Source: Anaerolineales bacterium
Lineage (GTDB): Bacteria > Chloroflexota > Anaerolineae > Anaerolineales > Villigracilaceae
Length of the DNA stretch: 64,000 bases
Assembly (NCBI GenBank): GCA_014379595.1
Contig: JACMLM010000034.1
Coordinates: forward strand, 62,001 to 126,000
Direction: 5' to 3'
Part shown: positions 18,382 to 26,995 of the stretch, piece by piece
Numbering within the stretch: position 1 is the stretch's first letter
Layout of the letters: every line of letters starts with the position of its first letter
Notes under the pieces: generated by a model
What the model saw: the letters and a program-made list of their open reading frames with translations, nothing else
What the model was told of the DNA's origin: nothing
Databases searched by the model: none
Position numbers and translations under genes: made by a program

Positions 18382-18407
18382 TTGACGCTTACCAACCTTG
18401 TATGTAA

Positions 18408-18440
18408 AAATCTCCGAGTTCTTTAAGAACTCGGAGATTT
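18408..18440. terminator. Bidirectional palindrome (CCGAGTTCTT family)
   Basis: AAATCTCCGAGTTCTT is followed after one base by its exact complement (to 18440), 16 bp per arm with A/T-rich ends. It lies between convergent genes and shares its core with 10165, so it is both a repeat and a plausible two-way terminator. Confidence 0.75.
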
Positions 18441-18442
18441 CG

Positions 18443-19354
18443 TTACTTGCTGGACCATCTTGCAAAAACGGCCTGCGATAATAATCTGTTTGCGCTTGTT
18501 TCGCGAGTGACCAGTTCGCCGCTGTCAATATTCCCATCATATTTTTTCATCATTTCATCGAGGGCTTGTGCTACATGAATTGCAGAAGCGCGTACTGCAT
18601 ATAAGGTGGTGATCACAAAGAGGGGATTATCACTTAAACATGCGCGGCATATCTCAAATAAATTCGGCAGGGACTTATATACTTCCCATACTTCACCTTT
18701 GGGTCCGCGCCCGAATTTGGGAGGATCAAGAATAATGCCGTCGTATTTCATTCCACGCTTTTCTTCGCGCTGCATATATTTAATTGCATCTTCCACGATC
18801 CAGCGGATGGGTTTATCGCTTAATCCAGATAAGGTTTGATTTTCACGCGCCCAGTTGACTGATTTTTTGGATGCGTCCACATGAGTCACTTGTGCGCCTG
18901 CAGCTGCCGCTGCAAGAGATGCGAGGCCTGTGTAACCAAATAGGTTGAGCACTTTTATGGGGCGAGTCGCTTTTCGGATGGTATCAGACATAAAGTCCCA
19001 ATGAGATGCGACTTCAGGAAAGACTCCCAGATGTCGGCCGGGGGTTGTCATCACTTCAAATTTAAGATCGCCTATGTTGGGAAGGGGATAAGTCATTTCC
19101 CATTTCTCTGGTAACTTCTTTTTTTCCACCCAATGACCGCCACTCTCTTCAGCAGTGGGTTGAAAGACTGCGTGTGCAGCATCCCAATCTTTTTGAGACA
19201 AAGCACGGCTCCACATCGCTTGTGATTCAGGCCGTGCAAAAACAAATTTTCCAAAACGTTCAAGTTTTAATCCATCACCTGAATCGATTAATTCATAATC
19301 TTTCCAATTCGATGCTTCGAGTAGTGAAAACGAGGGAAGTTTTTGCATGGGCAT
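18443..19354 (-). CDS. Class I SAM-dependent methyltransferase, RlmI/RlmK-like
   Basis: This protein of about 304 residues shows the class I fold: motif I VLNLFGYTGLASLAAAAAG, then THVDASKKSVNWARENQ, and the catalytic-loop motif ILDPPKFGRG, which is typical of rRNA methyltransferases of the RlmI/RlmK group. The N-terminal 100 residues are a separate domain with no PUA motif that I can see. Starts at 19354 or 19348 (ATG) are both possible, and a TTG lies further upstream; no clear Shine-Dalgarno decides. Substrate is inferred to be rRNA. It is divergent from the dcw cluster. Confidence 0.78.
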   Translation of the reverse strand: MPMQKLPSFSLLEASNWKDYELIDSGDGLKLERFGKFVFARPESQAMWSRALSQKDWDAAHAVFQPTAEESGGHWVEKKKLPEKWEMTYPLPNIGDLKFEVMTTPGRHLGVFPEVASHWDFMSDTIRKATRPIKVLNLFGYTGLASLAAAAAGAQVTHVDASKKSVNWARENQTLSGLSDKPIRWIVEDAIKYMQREEKRGMKYDGIILDPPKFGRGPKGEVWEVYKSLPNLFEICRACLSDNPLFVITTLYAVRASAIHVAQALDEMMKKYDGNIDSGELVTRETSANRLLSQAVFARWSSK

Positions 19355-19399
19355 TACCAATTTACTATCTAAATACAATGTAAATAATACTCAAATTCC

Positions 19400-19427
19400 T
19401 TGATTTTTACCTACAAAGTTGTATAAT
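19400..19427 (+). promoter_or_regulatory. Promoter of the dcw (mraZ) operon
   Basis: TTGATT (19400-19405), a 16-nt spacer and TATAAT (19422-19427) form a good promoter. The -10 box directly abuts the MraZ-type repeats. Confidence 0.75.
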
Positions 19428-19457
19428 GTGGTATGAAGTGGTAGAAAGTGGTAAGAG
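19428..19457 (+). promoter_or_regulatory. MraZ box: three 10-bp direct repeats
   Basis: GTGGTATGAA, GTGGTAGAAA and GTGGTAAGAG lie in perfect 10-bp register at 19428, 19438 and 19448. MraZ in other bacteria binds tandem TGGGN5-type or GTGG-type repeats with 10-bp period near its own promoter. Here the repeats cover the transcription start, consistent with autorepression of the dcw cluster. Confidence 0.8.
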
Positions 19458-19476
19458 CGCCGAGATGTCCTCGGCG
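19458..19476 (+). other. Hairpin in the mraZ leader
   Basis: CGCCGAG and CTCGGCG pair across a 5-nt loop, just after the MraZ box and about 30 nt before the mraZ start. No T run follows, so it is more likely an mRNA-stabilising leader stem than a terminator. Confidence 0.5.
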
Positions 19477-19505
19477 TTCAATGTATTAAAGGAAGTATAG
19501 CACAA

Positions 19506-19946
19506 ATGTTCTTAGGTCATTTCCAACACAACCTCGATGATAAAGGACGCCTGATGATCCCGGCGCCCTTTCGTGCGTTGTTAAAAGGCGGCGCCTTCAT
19601 TACACAAGGCTTTGATAAATGCCTGATGGTATTGACCGAAACGTATTTTACACAGGTTTATGAACGTATTGAAGCTATGAACCTTGCAGACCCGACTGCT
19701 CGTTTACTTCGCCGTTTGATCTTATCCAATGCCTATCCTGTCGAAGTAGATAAAGTGGGGCGCATTCTCGTCCCACAAAACCTGCGAGCCTTCTTACAAA
19801 TAGAAGGTGAGGCTATTGTAGCAGGCCAGGGCGAATACTTTGAAGTATGGAAGCCTGCTGAATGGAATGAGCAAATGACTCAATTGCAGGATACCGAATC
19901 TAATAACCAACGCTTTGCAACACTTGATCTTTCATCGAAACCGTAG
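19506..19946 (+). CDS. mraZ: Transcriptional regulator MraZ
   Basis: This 146-residue protein (family usually about 143) has two SpoVT/AbrB-like swapped-hairpin halves. The first is MFLGHFQHNLDDKGRLMIPA, with the conserved D-KGR. The second is NAYPVEVDKVGRILVPQNLR, with the repeated D-GRI-P. It is the first gene of the dcw cluster, with AAAGGAAG upstream. MraZ binds the tandem repeats in its own promoter and sets expression of the division and cell-wall genes. The last 25 residues (MTQLQDTESNNQRF..) are variable. Confidence 0.96.
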   Translation: MFLGHFQHNLDDKGRLMIPAPFRALLKGGAFITQGFDKCLMVLTETYFTQVYERIEAMNLADPTARLLRRLILSNAYPVEVDKVGRILVPQNLRAFLQIEGEAIVAGQGEYFEVWKPAEWNEQMTQLQDTESNNQRFATLDLSSKP

Positions 19947-19951
19947 GAGAA

Positions 19952-20004
19952 GTGCGTCGCACCTGACGGGTAGGCATTTTCCCATCGAGTAAGGTGCGAC
20001 GCAC
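19952..20004. repeat. Inverted repeat GTGCGTCGCACCT between mraZ and rsmH
   Basis: GTGCGTCGCACCT (19952-19964) and AGGTGCGACGCAC (19992-20004) are perfect 13-bp arms. The left arm is itself near-palindromic. The element fills the 67-bp gap and leaves no recognisable Shine-Dalgarno before the rsmH ATG, which suggests insertion of a dispersed element into the operon. Confidence 0.7.
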
Positions 20005-20013
20005 CCTCATAGC

Positions 20014-20928
20014 ATGAGTCACAAACCTGTACTTTACCAAGAGATTATACACGCACTGCAACCACAACGTGGTGGTCGTTATGTGGATGGCACTCTGGGC
20101 GCGGGCGGTCACGCTCGCGGGATCTTGGAGGCCTGCTCGCCAGATGGGCTTTTGCTGGGTCTTGATGTTGACCCGCAGGCGCTGGCGCTTTCTCGTGAGG
20201 CCTTGGCTCCTTACGAAGAGCGCATTCATCTCGTGCAGGCCTCCTACATCACCATCACAAAACAACTCGCCGAGTTGCAATGGGATTCGGTAAACGGCAT
20301 TGTGCTTGACCTGGGTGCATCGTCCATGCAGTTTGATACAGCCGAACGTGGATTTTCATTTATGCAGGATGGTCCGCTCGATATGCGCTTTGGTTCGAAT
20401 GCATTTCAAAGCGCAGAAGATATTGTCAACACATATGATGAAAAAGACCTGGCCGACTTAATCTTTCGCTATAGTGAAGATCGTGACTCAAGAAAGATCG
20501 CCAAAGCCATTGTGATGAACAGACCGCTTCGCACTACCCGTGAACTGGCTGCCGTGATCGAGAAAGCATCTCCCCGCAGAGGTGACCGAGTACACCCCGC
20601 GACGCAAACTTTTCAAGCGTTGCGAATCGCCGTCAACGAGGAATTGTCATCAGTGGAGAGTGTGCTTCCGCAAGCAGTAGCAAGCCTCAAGTCCGAAGGA
20701 AGACTCGCAGTGATTTCCTTCCACTCGCTTGAAGACAGAATCGTTAAAGATTATTTTCGAGAACAAAGCAAGGATATCGTCAATCCGCCTTACGAAAGAA
20801 TTTATGAAGTGGAACGCAAGGCTGTTGTAAAAAGTATAACGAAAAAACCAATTGTTGCTTCTGAAGAAGAAATAAAAGATAACCCGAGAGCGCGTAGTGC
20901 AAAACTGAGAGTTGTAGAAAAATTATGA
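20014..20928 (+). CDS. rsmH: 16S rRNA (cytosine-N4) methyltransferase RsmH (MraW)
   Basis: This 304-residue enzyme methylates N4 of C1402 in 16S rRNA. It shows HKPVLYQEIIHAL, the SAM motif YVDGTLGAGGHARGIL, GLDVDPQAL, IVLDLGASSMQFD, RGFSFMQDGPLDMRF and the C-terminal ISFHSLEDRIVKDYF, all family hallmarks. It is second in the dcw cluster as usual. The stop overlaps the ftsL start by 4 bp (ATGA). The gap to mraZ holds a palindromic repeat and lacks a clear ribosome site. Confidence 0.96.
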   Translation: MSHKPVLYQEIIHALQPQRGGRYVDGTLGAGGHARGILEACSPDGLLLGLDVDPQALALSREALAPYEERIHLVQASYITITKQLAELQWDSVNGIVLDLGASSMQFDTAERGFSFMQDGPLDMRFGSNAFQSAEDIVNTYDEKDLADLIFRYSEDRDSRKIAKAIVMNRPLRTTRELAAVIEKASPRRGDRVHPATQTFQALRIAVNEELSSVESVLPQAVASLKSEGRLAVISFHSLEDRIVKDYFREQSKDIVNPPYERIYEVERKAVVKSITKKPIVASEEEIKDNPRARSAKLRVVEKL

Positions 20929-21395
20929 ACATACAAAATGTTACTCATCTGGTCCATGCTTATAAGATCGCTCCCTGGCGGGTAAATCGTCAGTGGGTGG
21001 GCACTTCATTGCTTGCTGTGGTTGCGCTTGCGATGATTGCCACACTCTATCTGGATGTTACTTCGCAGGCTGCGATTGCCGGGCGCGAGATACAAGATCT
21101 GACTGCTGCAATTACAATCAATAAACAGGTGAGCGGAGATTTGCAAACACAACTTGCCACTCTCACCTCTGCCAGTGTGATGAAAAGCCGCGCACTTGAA
21201 CTTGGCTTTCAGCCTATGGAATCTGGTCAGGCTGAATATCTGGTTGTACCGGGATATTCTGTGATCGAACCTGATATTCTTTCTTCTGCTCCGTTACCGC
21301 AAATGAGCGCATTAAGTATCCCGCCGGAATATAACCAATCATTATTGGATTGGATGGATGAAAAAATATCATCATCTTCCCGAGGGCTGCAATGA
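20925..21395 (+). CDS. ftsL: FtsL-like septum protein
   Basis: This 156-residue bitopic protein has a short basic cytoplasmic tail, one TM (about 27-45, TSLLAVVALAMIATLYLDV) and an external coiled-coil-prone stretch (IAGREIQDLTAAITINKQVSGDLQTQLATLTSA), then a variable tail. Sequence similarity to FtsL is always weak. The call rests on topology, size and its place between rsmH and ftsI with 4-bp overlaps on both sides. FtsL recruits and activates the septal FtsW/FtsI synthase. Confidence 0.85.
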   Translation: MNIQNVTHLVHAYKIAPWRVNRQWVGTSLLAVVALAMIATLYLDVTSQAAIAGREIQDLTAAITINKQVSGDLQTQLATLTSASVMKSRALELGFQPMESGQAEYLVVPGYSVIEPDILSSAPLPQMSALSIPPEYNQSLLDWMDEKISSSSRGLQ

Positions 21396-23140
21396 GACAG
21401 CAGTACGCGCGCCGCACCCAGGTATTGAGTTTGGTATTGGGAGTGATCGCGCTTGCTATCATCGTGCAGATGACTCGTATTCAAAATAGTGCCGAAGCGG
21501 CTATCTTTCGTCAGCGGGCATCGAATTACGCATATGAACTACGTACATTTTATCCAGACCGTGGGGAGATCTATGATCGGACAGGTCATCTGTTAGCAGG
21601 CAATAAAACTGTTTTTGAAATTGGCGTGGACCTAAAGTCTGTGAAAGACCCAAACGCTATTGCAGCCGCTATCAGTGTGGAGCTTGGTCTTGATTATGCT
21701 CAAGTATTGGATGTCATTCAAAACCCGCCTGAGGGTTTAGCGTATGTGGTGCTCGCAGATTATGTCGAAGCACAGAAAGCCATCAATCTTCAAGAGTTGA
21801 AGAAAGTTGTTCAAGAGCAAGCCCCAGAAGGTGCGCTTGGCGAGTTAACTGGTTTGGAATTCAAATCTCATCCACAGCGAAGTTATCCTGAAAACGCTTT
21901 AGCTTCGAATATTATCGGTTTTATAAATCGTCAGGGTCTCGGATATTTTGGTATTGAAGAAAAATACGATACGTTGCTGGCCGGCAATCCCGTGCAAGTG
22001 CTTGTTCCAACTGACCCAAATAAAGCTACAGAAATTGCACGCGTGCCTGATGGTACAACTCTTGTTCTTACTATAAATCGTGACTTGCAGGCCGCAACCG
22101 AACAAATTTTAGATGAAGCACTTGTCACCTATGGCGCACAAGGCGGGACAATTGTTGTCATGGACCCACGTAACGGTGAAGTGCTTACAATGGCCGTTAC
22201 CCCACGCATGGATTTGAATCAATTCTGGAATTACGATGTCATTTATAACAATGCCACTGAATTTAATCCTGCGGTTTCCATGCCTTATGAACCAGGCTCC
22301 GTATTAAAGATATTGACCATGGCCGCTGCGTTGGATACGGGTGCAGTTATTCCCAGCACAACATATCTTGACACAGGTTCCATTCTTGTCGGTGGTGCCA
22401 CCATTCAAAATTGGGATCAACAACCATGGGGCGTGCAGGATATGATCGGCTGTTTGCAGCACTCGCTCAATGTTTGTATGGCTACACTATCCACGCAAAT
22501 GGGCGCGAACACTTTTTATAGTTACATGAATAATTTTGGTTTTGGTCATCTCACAGGCGTAGACCTAGCCGGAGAAGCAGCAGGCAGGCTCAAGATCCCC
22601 GGTGATTCGGATTGGTATCCTGTGGACTTGGCCACGAATTCATTTGGTCAGGGAGTTACTGCCACTCCATTGCAGGTGATGATGGCAGCTTCATCCGTTG
22701 CAAATGATGGACGCACCGTTACGCCGCATGTACTCTATGCAATGGTACGCGATGGACGCCAATACAATGTCCCCGCACAATTTGCAGGCTCTCCCATCTC
22801 TGAACAAACCGCACATACACTTTCTGAAATGCTTGCTATTTCACTTGAATCAGAAGGTTCACTTGCACTATTGCCTGGTTATCGTGTGGCTGGCAAAACA
22901 GGTACAGCTGAGATCCCGGTCAATGGTTTTTATGACAGCACACAAACCAATGCATCTTTCATCGGTTGGGGCCCGGTGGATGATCCGCAATTCATGATCT
23001 ATGTTTGGCTTGAAAGACCTGAATCTTCCATTTGGGGTTCTGAAACTGCTGCTCCTGTTTTTGCCGAGGTAGCTGAACAAGCCGTCATCCTTTTAGATAT
23101 TCCTCCCGATAGCATTCGCCAACAACTCGTAACCAAATAA
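21392..23140 (+). CDS. ftsI: Septal peptidoglycan transpeptidase FtsI (PBP2x/PBP3-type)
   Basis: This 582-residue class B penicillin-binding protein has an N-terminal TM (about 12-32), a dimerisation/pedestal domain beginning at FYPDRGEIYDRTGHLLAGN, and a transpeptidase domain with SVLK (catalytic Ser303, Lys306), SLN (358-360) and KTG (502-504). No PASTA domain is present. It cross-links septal peptidoglycan with FtsW. It overlaps ftsL by 4 bp. murF follows after 1 bp, so the murE that often sits between them is absent. Confidence 0.95.
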   Translation: MRQQYARRTQVLSLVLGVIALAIIVQMTRIQNSAEAAIFRQRASNYAYELRTFYPDRGEIYDRTGHLLAGNKTVFEIGVDLKSVKDPNAIAAAISVELGLDYAQVLDVIQNPPEGLAYVVLADYVEAQKAINLQELKKVVQEQAPEGALGELTGLEFKSHPQRSYPENALASNIIGFINRQGLGYFGIEEKYDTLLAGNPVQVLVPTDPNKATEIARVPDGTTLVLTINRDLQAATEQILDEALVTYGAQGGTIVVMDPRNGEVLTMAVTPRMDLNQFWNYDVIYNNATEFNPAVSMPYEPGSVLKILTMAAALDTGAVIPSTTYLDTGSILVGGATIQNWDQQPWGVQDMIGCLQHSLNVCMATLSTQMGANTFYSYMNNFGFGHLTGVDLAGEAAGRLKIPGDSDWYPVDLATNSFGQGVTATPLQVMMAASSVANDGRTVTPHVLYAMVRDGRQYNVPAQFAGSPISEQTAHTLSEMLAISLESEGSLALLPGYRVAGKTGTAEIPVNGFYDSTQTNASFIGWGPVDDPQFMIYVWLERPESSIWGSETAAPVFAEVAEQAVILLDIPPDSIRQQLVTK

Positions 23141-23141
23141 T

Positions 23142-24563
23142 ATGCTCAGATTAGCTGACGCCCTCGAAGCCATCACACGCAGCACAGTTCTTAGTGCGAA
23201 CGCGAATGCTGTCATCACCGAAGCGGCAATCGATTCTCGTCAGGTAATTCCTGGCTCGCTCTTTGTTGCGATTCCCGGTGAACAAGTGGACGGACATGAC
23301 TTCATTGCGGATGCATTTAAGAGGGGTGCTTCTTTTGCTTTAACGCAGAAGGACATGCCCGATTCATTTCATACCCTTGACCTGCGCAATGATCAATTAG
23401 CAGACTCTTCCCTCGACCTTACTTCGCCTCTCTGCCTACGAGTAGATAATACTATCTCTGCCCTCCAGCAGATCGCACGTTTCTGGCGTCGCAAATTGGA
23501 TCTGCGTGTGATCGGAATTACCGGCAGTGTGGGTAAGTCCACTACAAAAGAAATGGTTGCAGAAGTATTGGGCACAAGATATCGCACACTCAAAAGCCCC
23601 GGTAATTTAAATAATGAAATTGGCTTGCCGCTCACGATCTTAAAACTCAGCAGCGGATATGAACGCGCTGTACTTGAAATGGGATTTTTCGTCCCGGGTG
23701 AGATTCAATTCCTATGTGATATTGCACTGCCTCAGATCGGTGTTGTCACAAATATTGGTACAGTCCACGCCGAACGTGCAGGTTCACAGGAAGCCATTGC
23801 TCGCGGCAAAAGTGAATTGATACAAGCTCTTCCAGCAGACGGAGTTGCCATCCTTAACTTTGATGATCCCTGGGTCCGCAAGATGGAAGAAAAATCGAAG
23901 GCACGCGTTTTCTTCTATGGACTTTCCTCTGAAGCGAATCTATGGGCAGATCAAATCGAAGGCCTTGGACTTGATGGCATTCGATTCCGTTTGCACTATA
24001 AAGGTGAAACCATTCATTCCCATGTTCCCATGATCGGACGGCACTCTGTACACACTGCATTGCGTGCTGCTGCGGTTGGCCTTGTTGACGGATTGACCTG
24101 GCAGGAGATCTTTGAAGGGTTCGCACAAGGTCATGCACAATTACGTCTCGTAGCTGTTCGCAGTAAAACAGGAGCATTGATTTTGGACGATACTTATAAC
24201 GCTTCTCCAGAATCCATGCTGGCTGCACTCAATTTACTTGATGAAATGGACGGGCGTAAGCTCGCCGTGTTAGGTGATATGCTTGAACTTGGCCCCTATG
24301 AAAAACAAGGACATGAATTGGTTGGAATGCGTACTGCGCAAATCGCAAAGACGCTGCTTACATTGGGTCCGCGTGCACATATGATCGCTGATGCTGCACG
24401 TCGTGCTGGTATGAAGAGTGCAAATATTATTGAATTTGAAGAGGCAGAACCAGTTGTGGATTGGTTAAGCAAAAATCTTACATCAAACGATGCTGTACTT
24501 ATTAAGGGGTCTCGCGGCTTACGCATGGACCGCATCACTTCTGCATTAGAGGTAAAGTCTTGA
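23142..24563 (+). CDS. murF: UDP-MurNAc-tripeptide--D-Ala-D-Ala ligase MurF
   Basis: This 473-residue Mur ligase adds the D-Ala-D-Ala dipeptide in the cytoplasm. It has the N-terminal UDP-MurNAc-binding domain (IDSRQVIPGSLFVAIPGEQVDGHDF), P-loop GITGSVGKSTTKEM, the MurF motif SPGNLNNEIGLPLTIL and the C-terminal ligase domain with ILDDTYNASPESM. The last motif and LNNEIGLP separate MurF from MurE. It overlaps the TTG start of mraY (TTGA). The ddl product at 32994 supplies its dipeptide substrate. Confidence 0.96.
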   Translation: MLRLADALEAITRSTVLSANANAVITEAAIDSRQVIPGSLFVAIPGEQVDGHDFIADAFKRGASFALTQKDMPDSFHTLDLRNDQLADSSLDLTSPLCLRVDNTISALQQIARFWRRKLDLRVIGITGSVGKSTTKEMVAEVLGTRYRTLKSPGNLNNEIGLPLTILKLSSGYERAVLEMGFFVPGEIQFLCDIALPQIGVVTNIGTVHAERAGSQEAIARGKSELIQALPADGVAILNFDDPWVRKMEEKSKARVFFYGLSSEANLWADQIEGLGLDGIRFRLHYKGETIHSHVPMIGRHSVHTALRAAAVGLVDGLTWQEIFEGFAQGHAQLRLVAVRSKTGALILDDTYNASPESMLAALNLLDEMDGRKLAVLGDMLELGPYEKQGHELVGMRTAQIAKTLLTLGPRAHMIADAARRAGMKSANIIEFEEAEPVVDWLSKNLTSNDAVLIKGSRGLRMDRITSALEVKS

Positions 24564-25558
24564 AGCAAATTGCTCTTTCCCTAAGCCTCGCCGGGCTCGC
24601 TTTTCTGATGACGGCAATTTGGGGTGGACCTTTGCTGCGTATCCTGCGCCATTACAAAGTTGGCAAGATCATCCGCGTGGAAGAACCTGATCATCACCGT
24701 GTGAAGATGGGCACACCCACCATGGGTGGTGTCATGTTTATTTTTCCAGTGTTGTTGTTGAGCGGCTTACTTAATGCAGTCGCTTTGATCGGTGTAACGT
24801 CAGGTGGTGTAGGTCGTTCTATACTTGTACCAATGGCTGTAATGATCGGTTTTGCTGTTCTGGGTGCTGTTGATGATTGGGAAGGGATTCGTGGCAAGCG
24901 CAAAGGCGAGGGGATGCGCGCGCGCACCAAATTTATTTTTCAAGTTGTCCTTGCCCTTGCAACAGCTTACGTTTTGAAATATCGAATGGATGTACCTGAT
25001 TTATATTTCCCCGGCCTGTTTTTTGAAATTGAATTTGGCTGGTTATATGTGCCAATTGCTGCTTTTATCATTGTTGCAGAATCAAATGCAATTAACTTCA
25101 CAGATGGGCTTGATGGTCTCGCAGGTTTGATCGCAGCCACAGCCATCGCTGCATTCGGCGGCATTGCCTTGATGCAGGAACAGGTATATCTCGCGCGTTT
25201 TTGTTTTATTTTGGTTGGCGGACTTTTTGGTTTTTTATGGTTCAACGTGCACCCTGCCGAATTAATCATGGGTGATACAGGTTCACTCTCGCTTGGTGCA
25301 GTGATTGCGGTGATCGCATTAATGACAGGTCAATGGTTGATGTTGTTGATCATTGGCATCATCCCATTGAGTGAAATGTTAAGTGTTGTGATTCAGATCG
25401 GATATTTCAAGTGGACAAAAGGAAAACGTTTTTTCAAAATGGCTCCCATCCATTTGCATTTTGAATTGCTTGGCTGGAGTGAAACACAGGTCGTGCAGCG
25501 TTTTTGGTTGATCGGTTTGATGGCTGCATTGATCGGTATTGGATTATCGCAGGTTTAA
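24560..25558 (+). CDS. mraY: Phospho-MurNAc-pentapeptide transferase MraY
   Basis: This 332-residue polytopic enzyme (about 10 TMs) forms lipid I. It begins at TTG 24560 (AGAGG upstream), overlapping the murF stop. Conserved blocks are HRVKMGTPTMGGVMFI, VDDWEGIRGKRK (Asp pair), SNAINFTDGLDGLAG, MGDTGSLSLGA and FFKMAPIHLHFE (His cluster). All catalytic aspartates and the HxHxE loop are present. Its product is taken on by MurG (28154). Confidence 0.96.
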   Translation: MKQIALSLSLAGLAFLMTAIWGGPLLRILRHYKVGKIIRVEEPDHHRVKMGTPTMGGVMFIFPVLLLSGLLNAVALIGVTSGGVGRSILVPMAVMIGFAVLGAVDDWEGIRGKRKGEGMRARTKFIFQVVLALATAYVLKYRMDVPDLYFPGLFFEIEFGWLYVPIAAFIIVAESNAINFTDGLDGLAGLIAATAIAAFGGIALMQEQVYLARFCFILVGGLFGFLWFNVHPAELIMGDTGSLSLGAVIAVIALMTGQWLMLLIIGIIPLSEMLSVVIQIGYFKWTKGKRFFKMAPIHLHFELLGWSETQVVQRFWLIGLMAALIGIGLSQV

Positions 25559-25570
25559 GAATTACAAATT

Positions 25571-26995
25571 ATGACCAACTGGAATGGAAGCCGCGCACTT
25601 ATCCTCGGAGCAGCGAGACAGGGAATTGCCCTTGCCCGCTGGCTCTCCCGTCACGGTTCAAACGTGACCTTGAGCGACGCGCGCCACGAGGATGAACTTA
25701 TCTCCGCCCGTGCATCTCTCGCGGATACAAATGTGCAATGGGCGATAGGTGGGCACCCATTAGAATTATTGGATAACACTGATGTACTTTGTATTTCTGG
25801 CGGTGTCCCTTTGACATTACCAATTGTGCAGGAAGCAATCAAACGCGGCATTCCACTTTCGAATGATACACAGATATTTATGGAAGCTGTCCCTTGCAAG
25901 ACGATTGGTATTACTGGCTCGGCTGGTAAGACAACTACAACGACATTAGTTGGAAAAATGGCGGAAGCGGACTATGGACAACAGACCGTTGACCGTGAAA
26001 ACCTAGCGTCTACCATCCATCGTCCACGGTCGTTCGTCGGTGGCAACATCGGTGATCCGCTCATCAATTACGTAGATGATATGAAAGCTGATGACATTGC
26101 AATTCTTGAGATTTCATCTTTTCAATTAGAGCAAATGACGATCTCACCGAATATCTCTGCTATTTTAAATATCACACCCAATCATTTGGATCGTCATGGC
26201 ACGATGGATGCGTATACAAATGCCAAGGCGCATATTTTAGAATTTCAGACTGATAAAGATACTGCGATCTTGAGTCATGATGACAAAGGTGCATGGAATT
26301 TAAGAGATAAGGTAAAAGGTGAACTGCTCACATTCAGTTTGAAAGATTTGGATGAAGGTTTGAACGGCGCATATTTGCATGACCGAGAATTAAAACTGCG
26401 CGATGGAAATACAAATTTATCTTTGCTTCCACGTGAGAAGATCCAGTTACGCGGTGACCATAATGTAAGCAACGTGCTGGCTGCATTCACTATAGGACAT
26501 GCCGCAGGTTTCAAAACGGATGCCATGCTCAAAGCTGTTGAGGAATTTCGCGGCGTGGCGCATAGACTGGAACTTGTTCGCGAATTGCATGGTGTGCGCT
26601 GGTACAACGGCTCGATTGCAACCGCTCCAGAGCGAAGCATGGCGGATATTCATGCATTTGATGAGCCGATCGTTTTAATGCTCGGCGGCCGTGATAAAGA
26701 TTTGCCGTGGGATGAAATTGCAAAATTGATTCACAAACGCGTGGATCATGTTGTGCTCTTTGGTGAAGCGGCAGAACTGATTCAGAAAGCCGTAACAGGT
26801 GTCGGCGGACGCGAAGCGCGAAGCGTGGATATTTGCTGCGCAAAAAATCTTAAAGAGGCAATTGTCAAAGCCGCAGAAGTTGCCAGTGCAGGAGACATCG
26901 TCCTGTTTTCACCGGGCGGCACTAGTTATGATGAGTTCAAAGATTTTGCTGAGAGAGGAGAAGCTTTTAGAAAATGGGTACTGGAACTTTCGTAA
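25571..26995 (+). CDS. murD: UDP-MurNAc-L-Ala--D-Glu ligase MurD
   Basis: This 474-residue Mur ligase adds D-Glu. It has an N-terminal Rossmann-like domain (ALILGAARQGIALARWL), P-loop GITGSAGKTTTTTL (about 115-128), EISSFQLEQM and HLDRHGTMDAY in the central domain, and the C-terminal GGRDKDLPWDEI and LFSPGGTSYDEF, both typical of MurD. About 25 residues after the P-loop (DYGQQTVDRENLASTIHRP) form an insertion not seen in the E. coli enzyme. It overlaps ftsW by 22 bp. Confidence 0.95.
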   Translation: MTNWNGSRALILGAARQGIALARWLSRHGSNVTLSDARHEDELISARASLADTNVQWAIGGHPLELLDNTDVLCISGGVPLTLPIVQEAIKRGIPLSNDTQIFMEAVPCKTIGITGSAGKTTTTTLVGKMAEADYGQQTVDRENLASTIHRPRSFVGGNIGDPLINYVDDMKADDIAILEISSFQLEQMTISPNISAILNITPNHLDRHGTMDAYTNAKAHILEFQTDKDTAILSHDDKGAWNLRDKVKGELLTFSLKDLDEGLNGAYLHDRELKLRDGNTNLSLLPREKIQLRGDHNVSNVLAAFTIGHAAGFKTDAMLKAVEEFRGVAHRLELVRELHGVRWYNGSIATAPERSMADIHAFDEPIVLMLGGRDKDLPWDEIAKLIHKRVDHVVLFGEAAELIQKAVTGVGGREARSVDICCAKNLKEAIVKAAEVASAGDIVLFSPGGTSYDEFKDFAERGEAFRKWVLELS

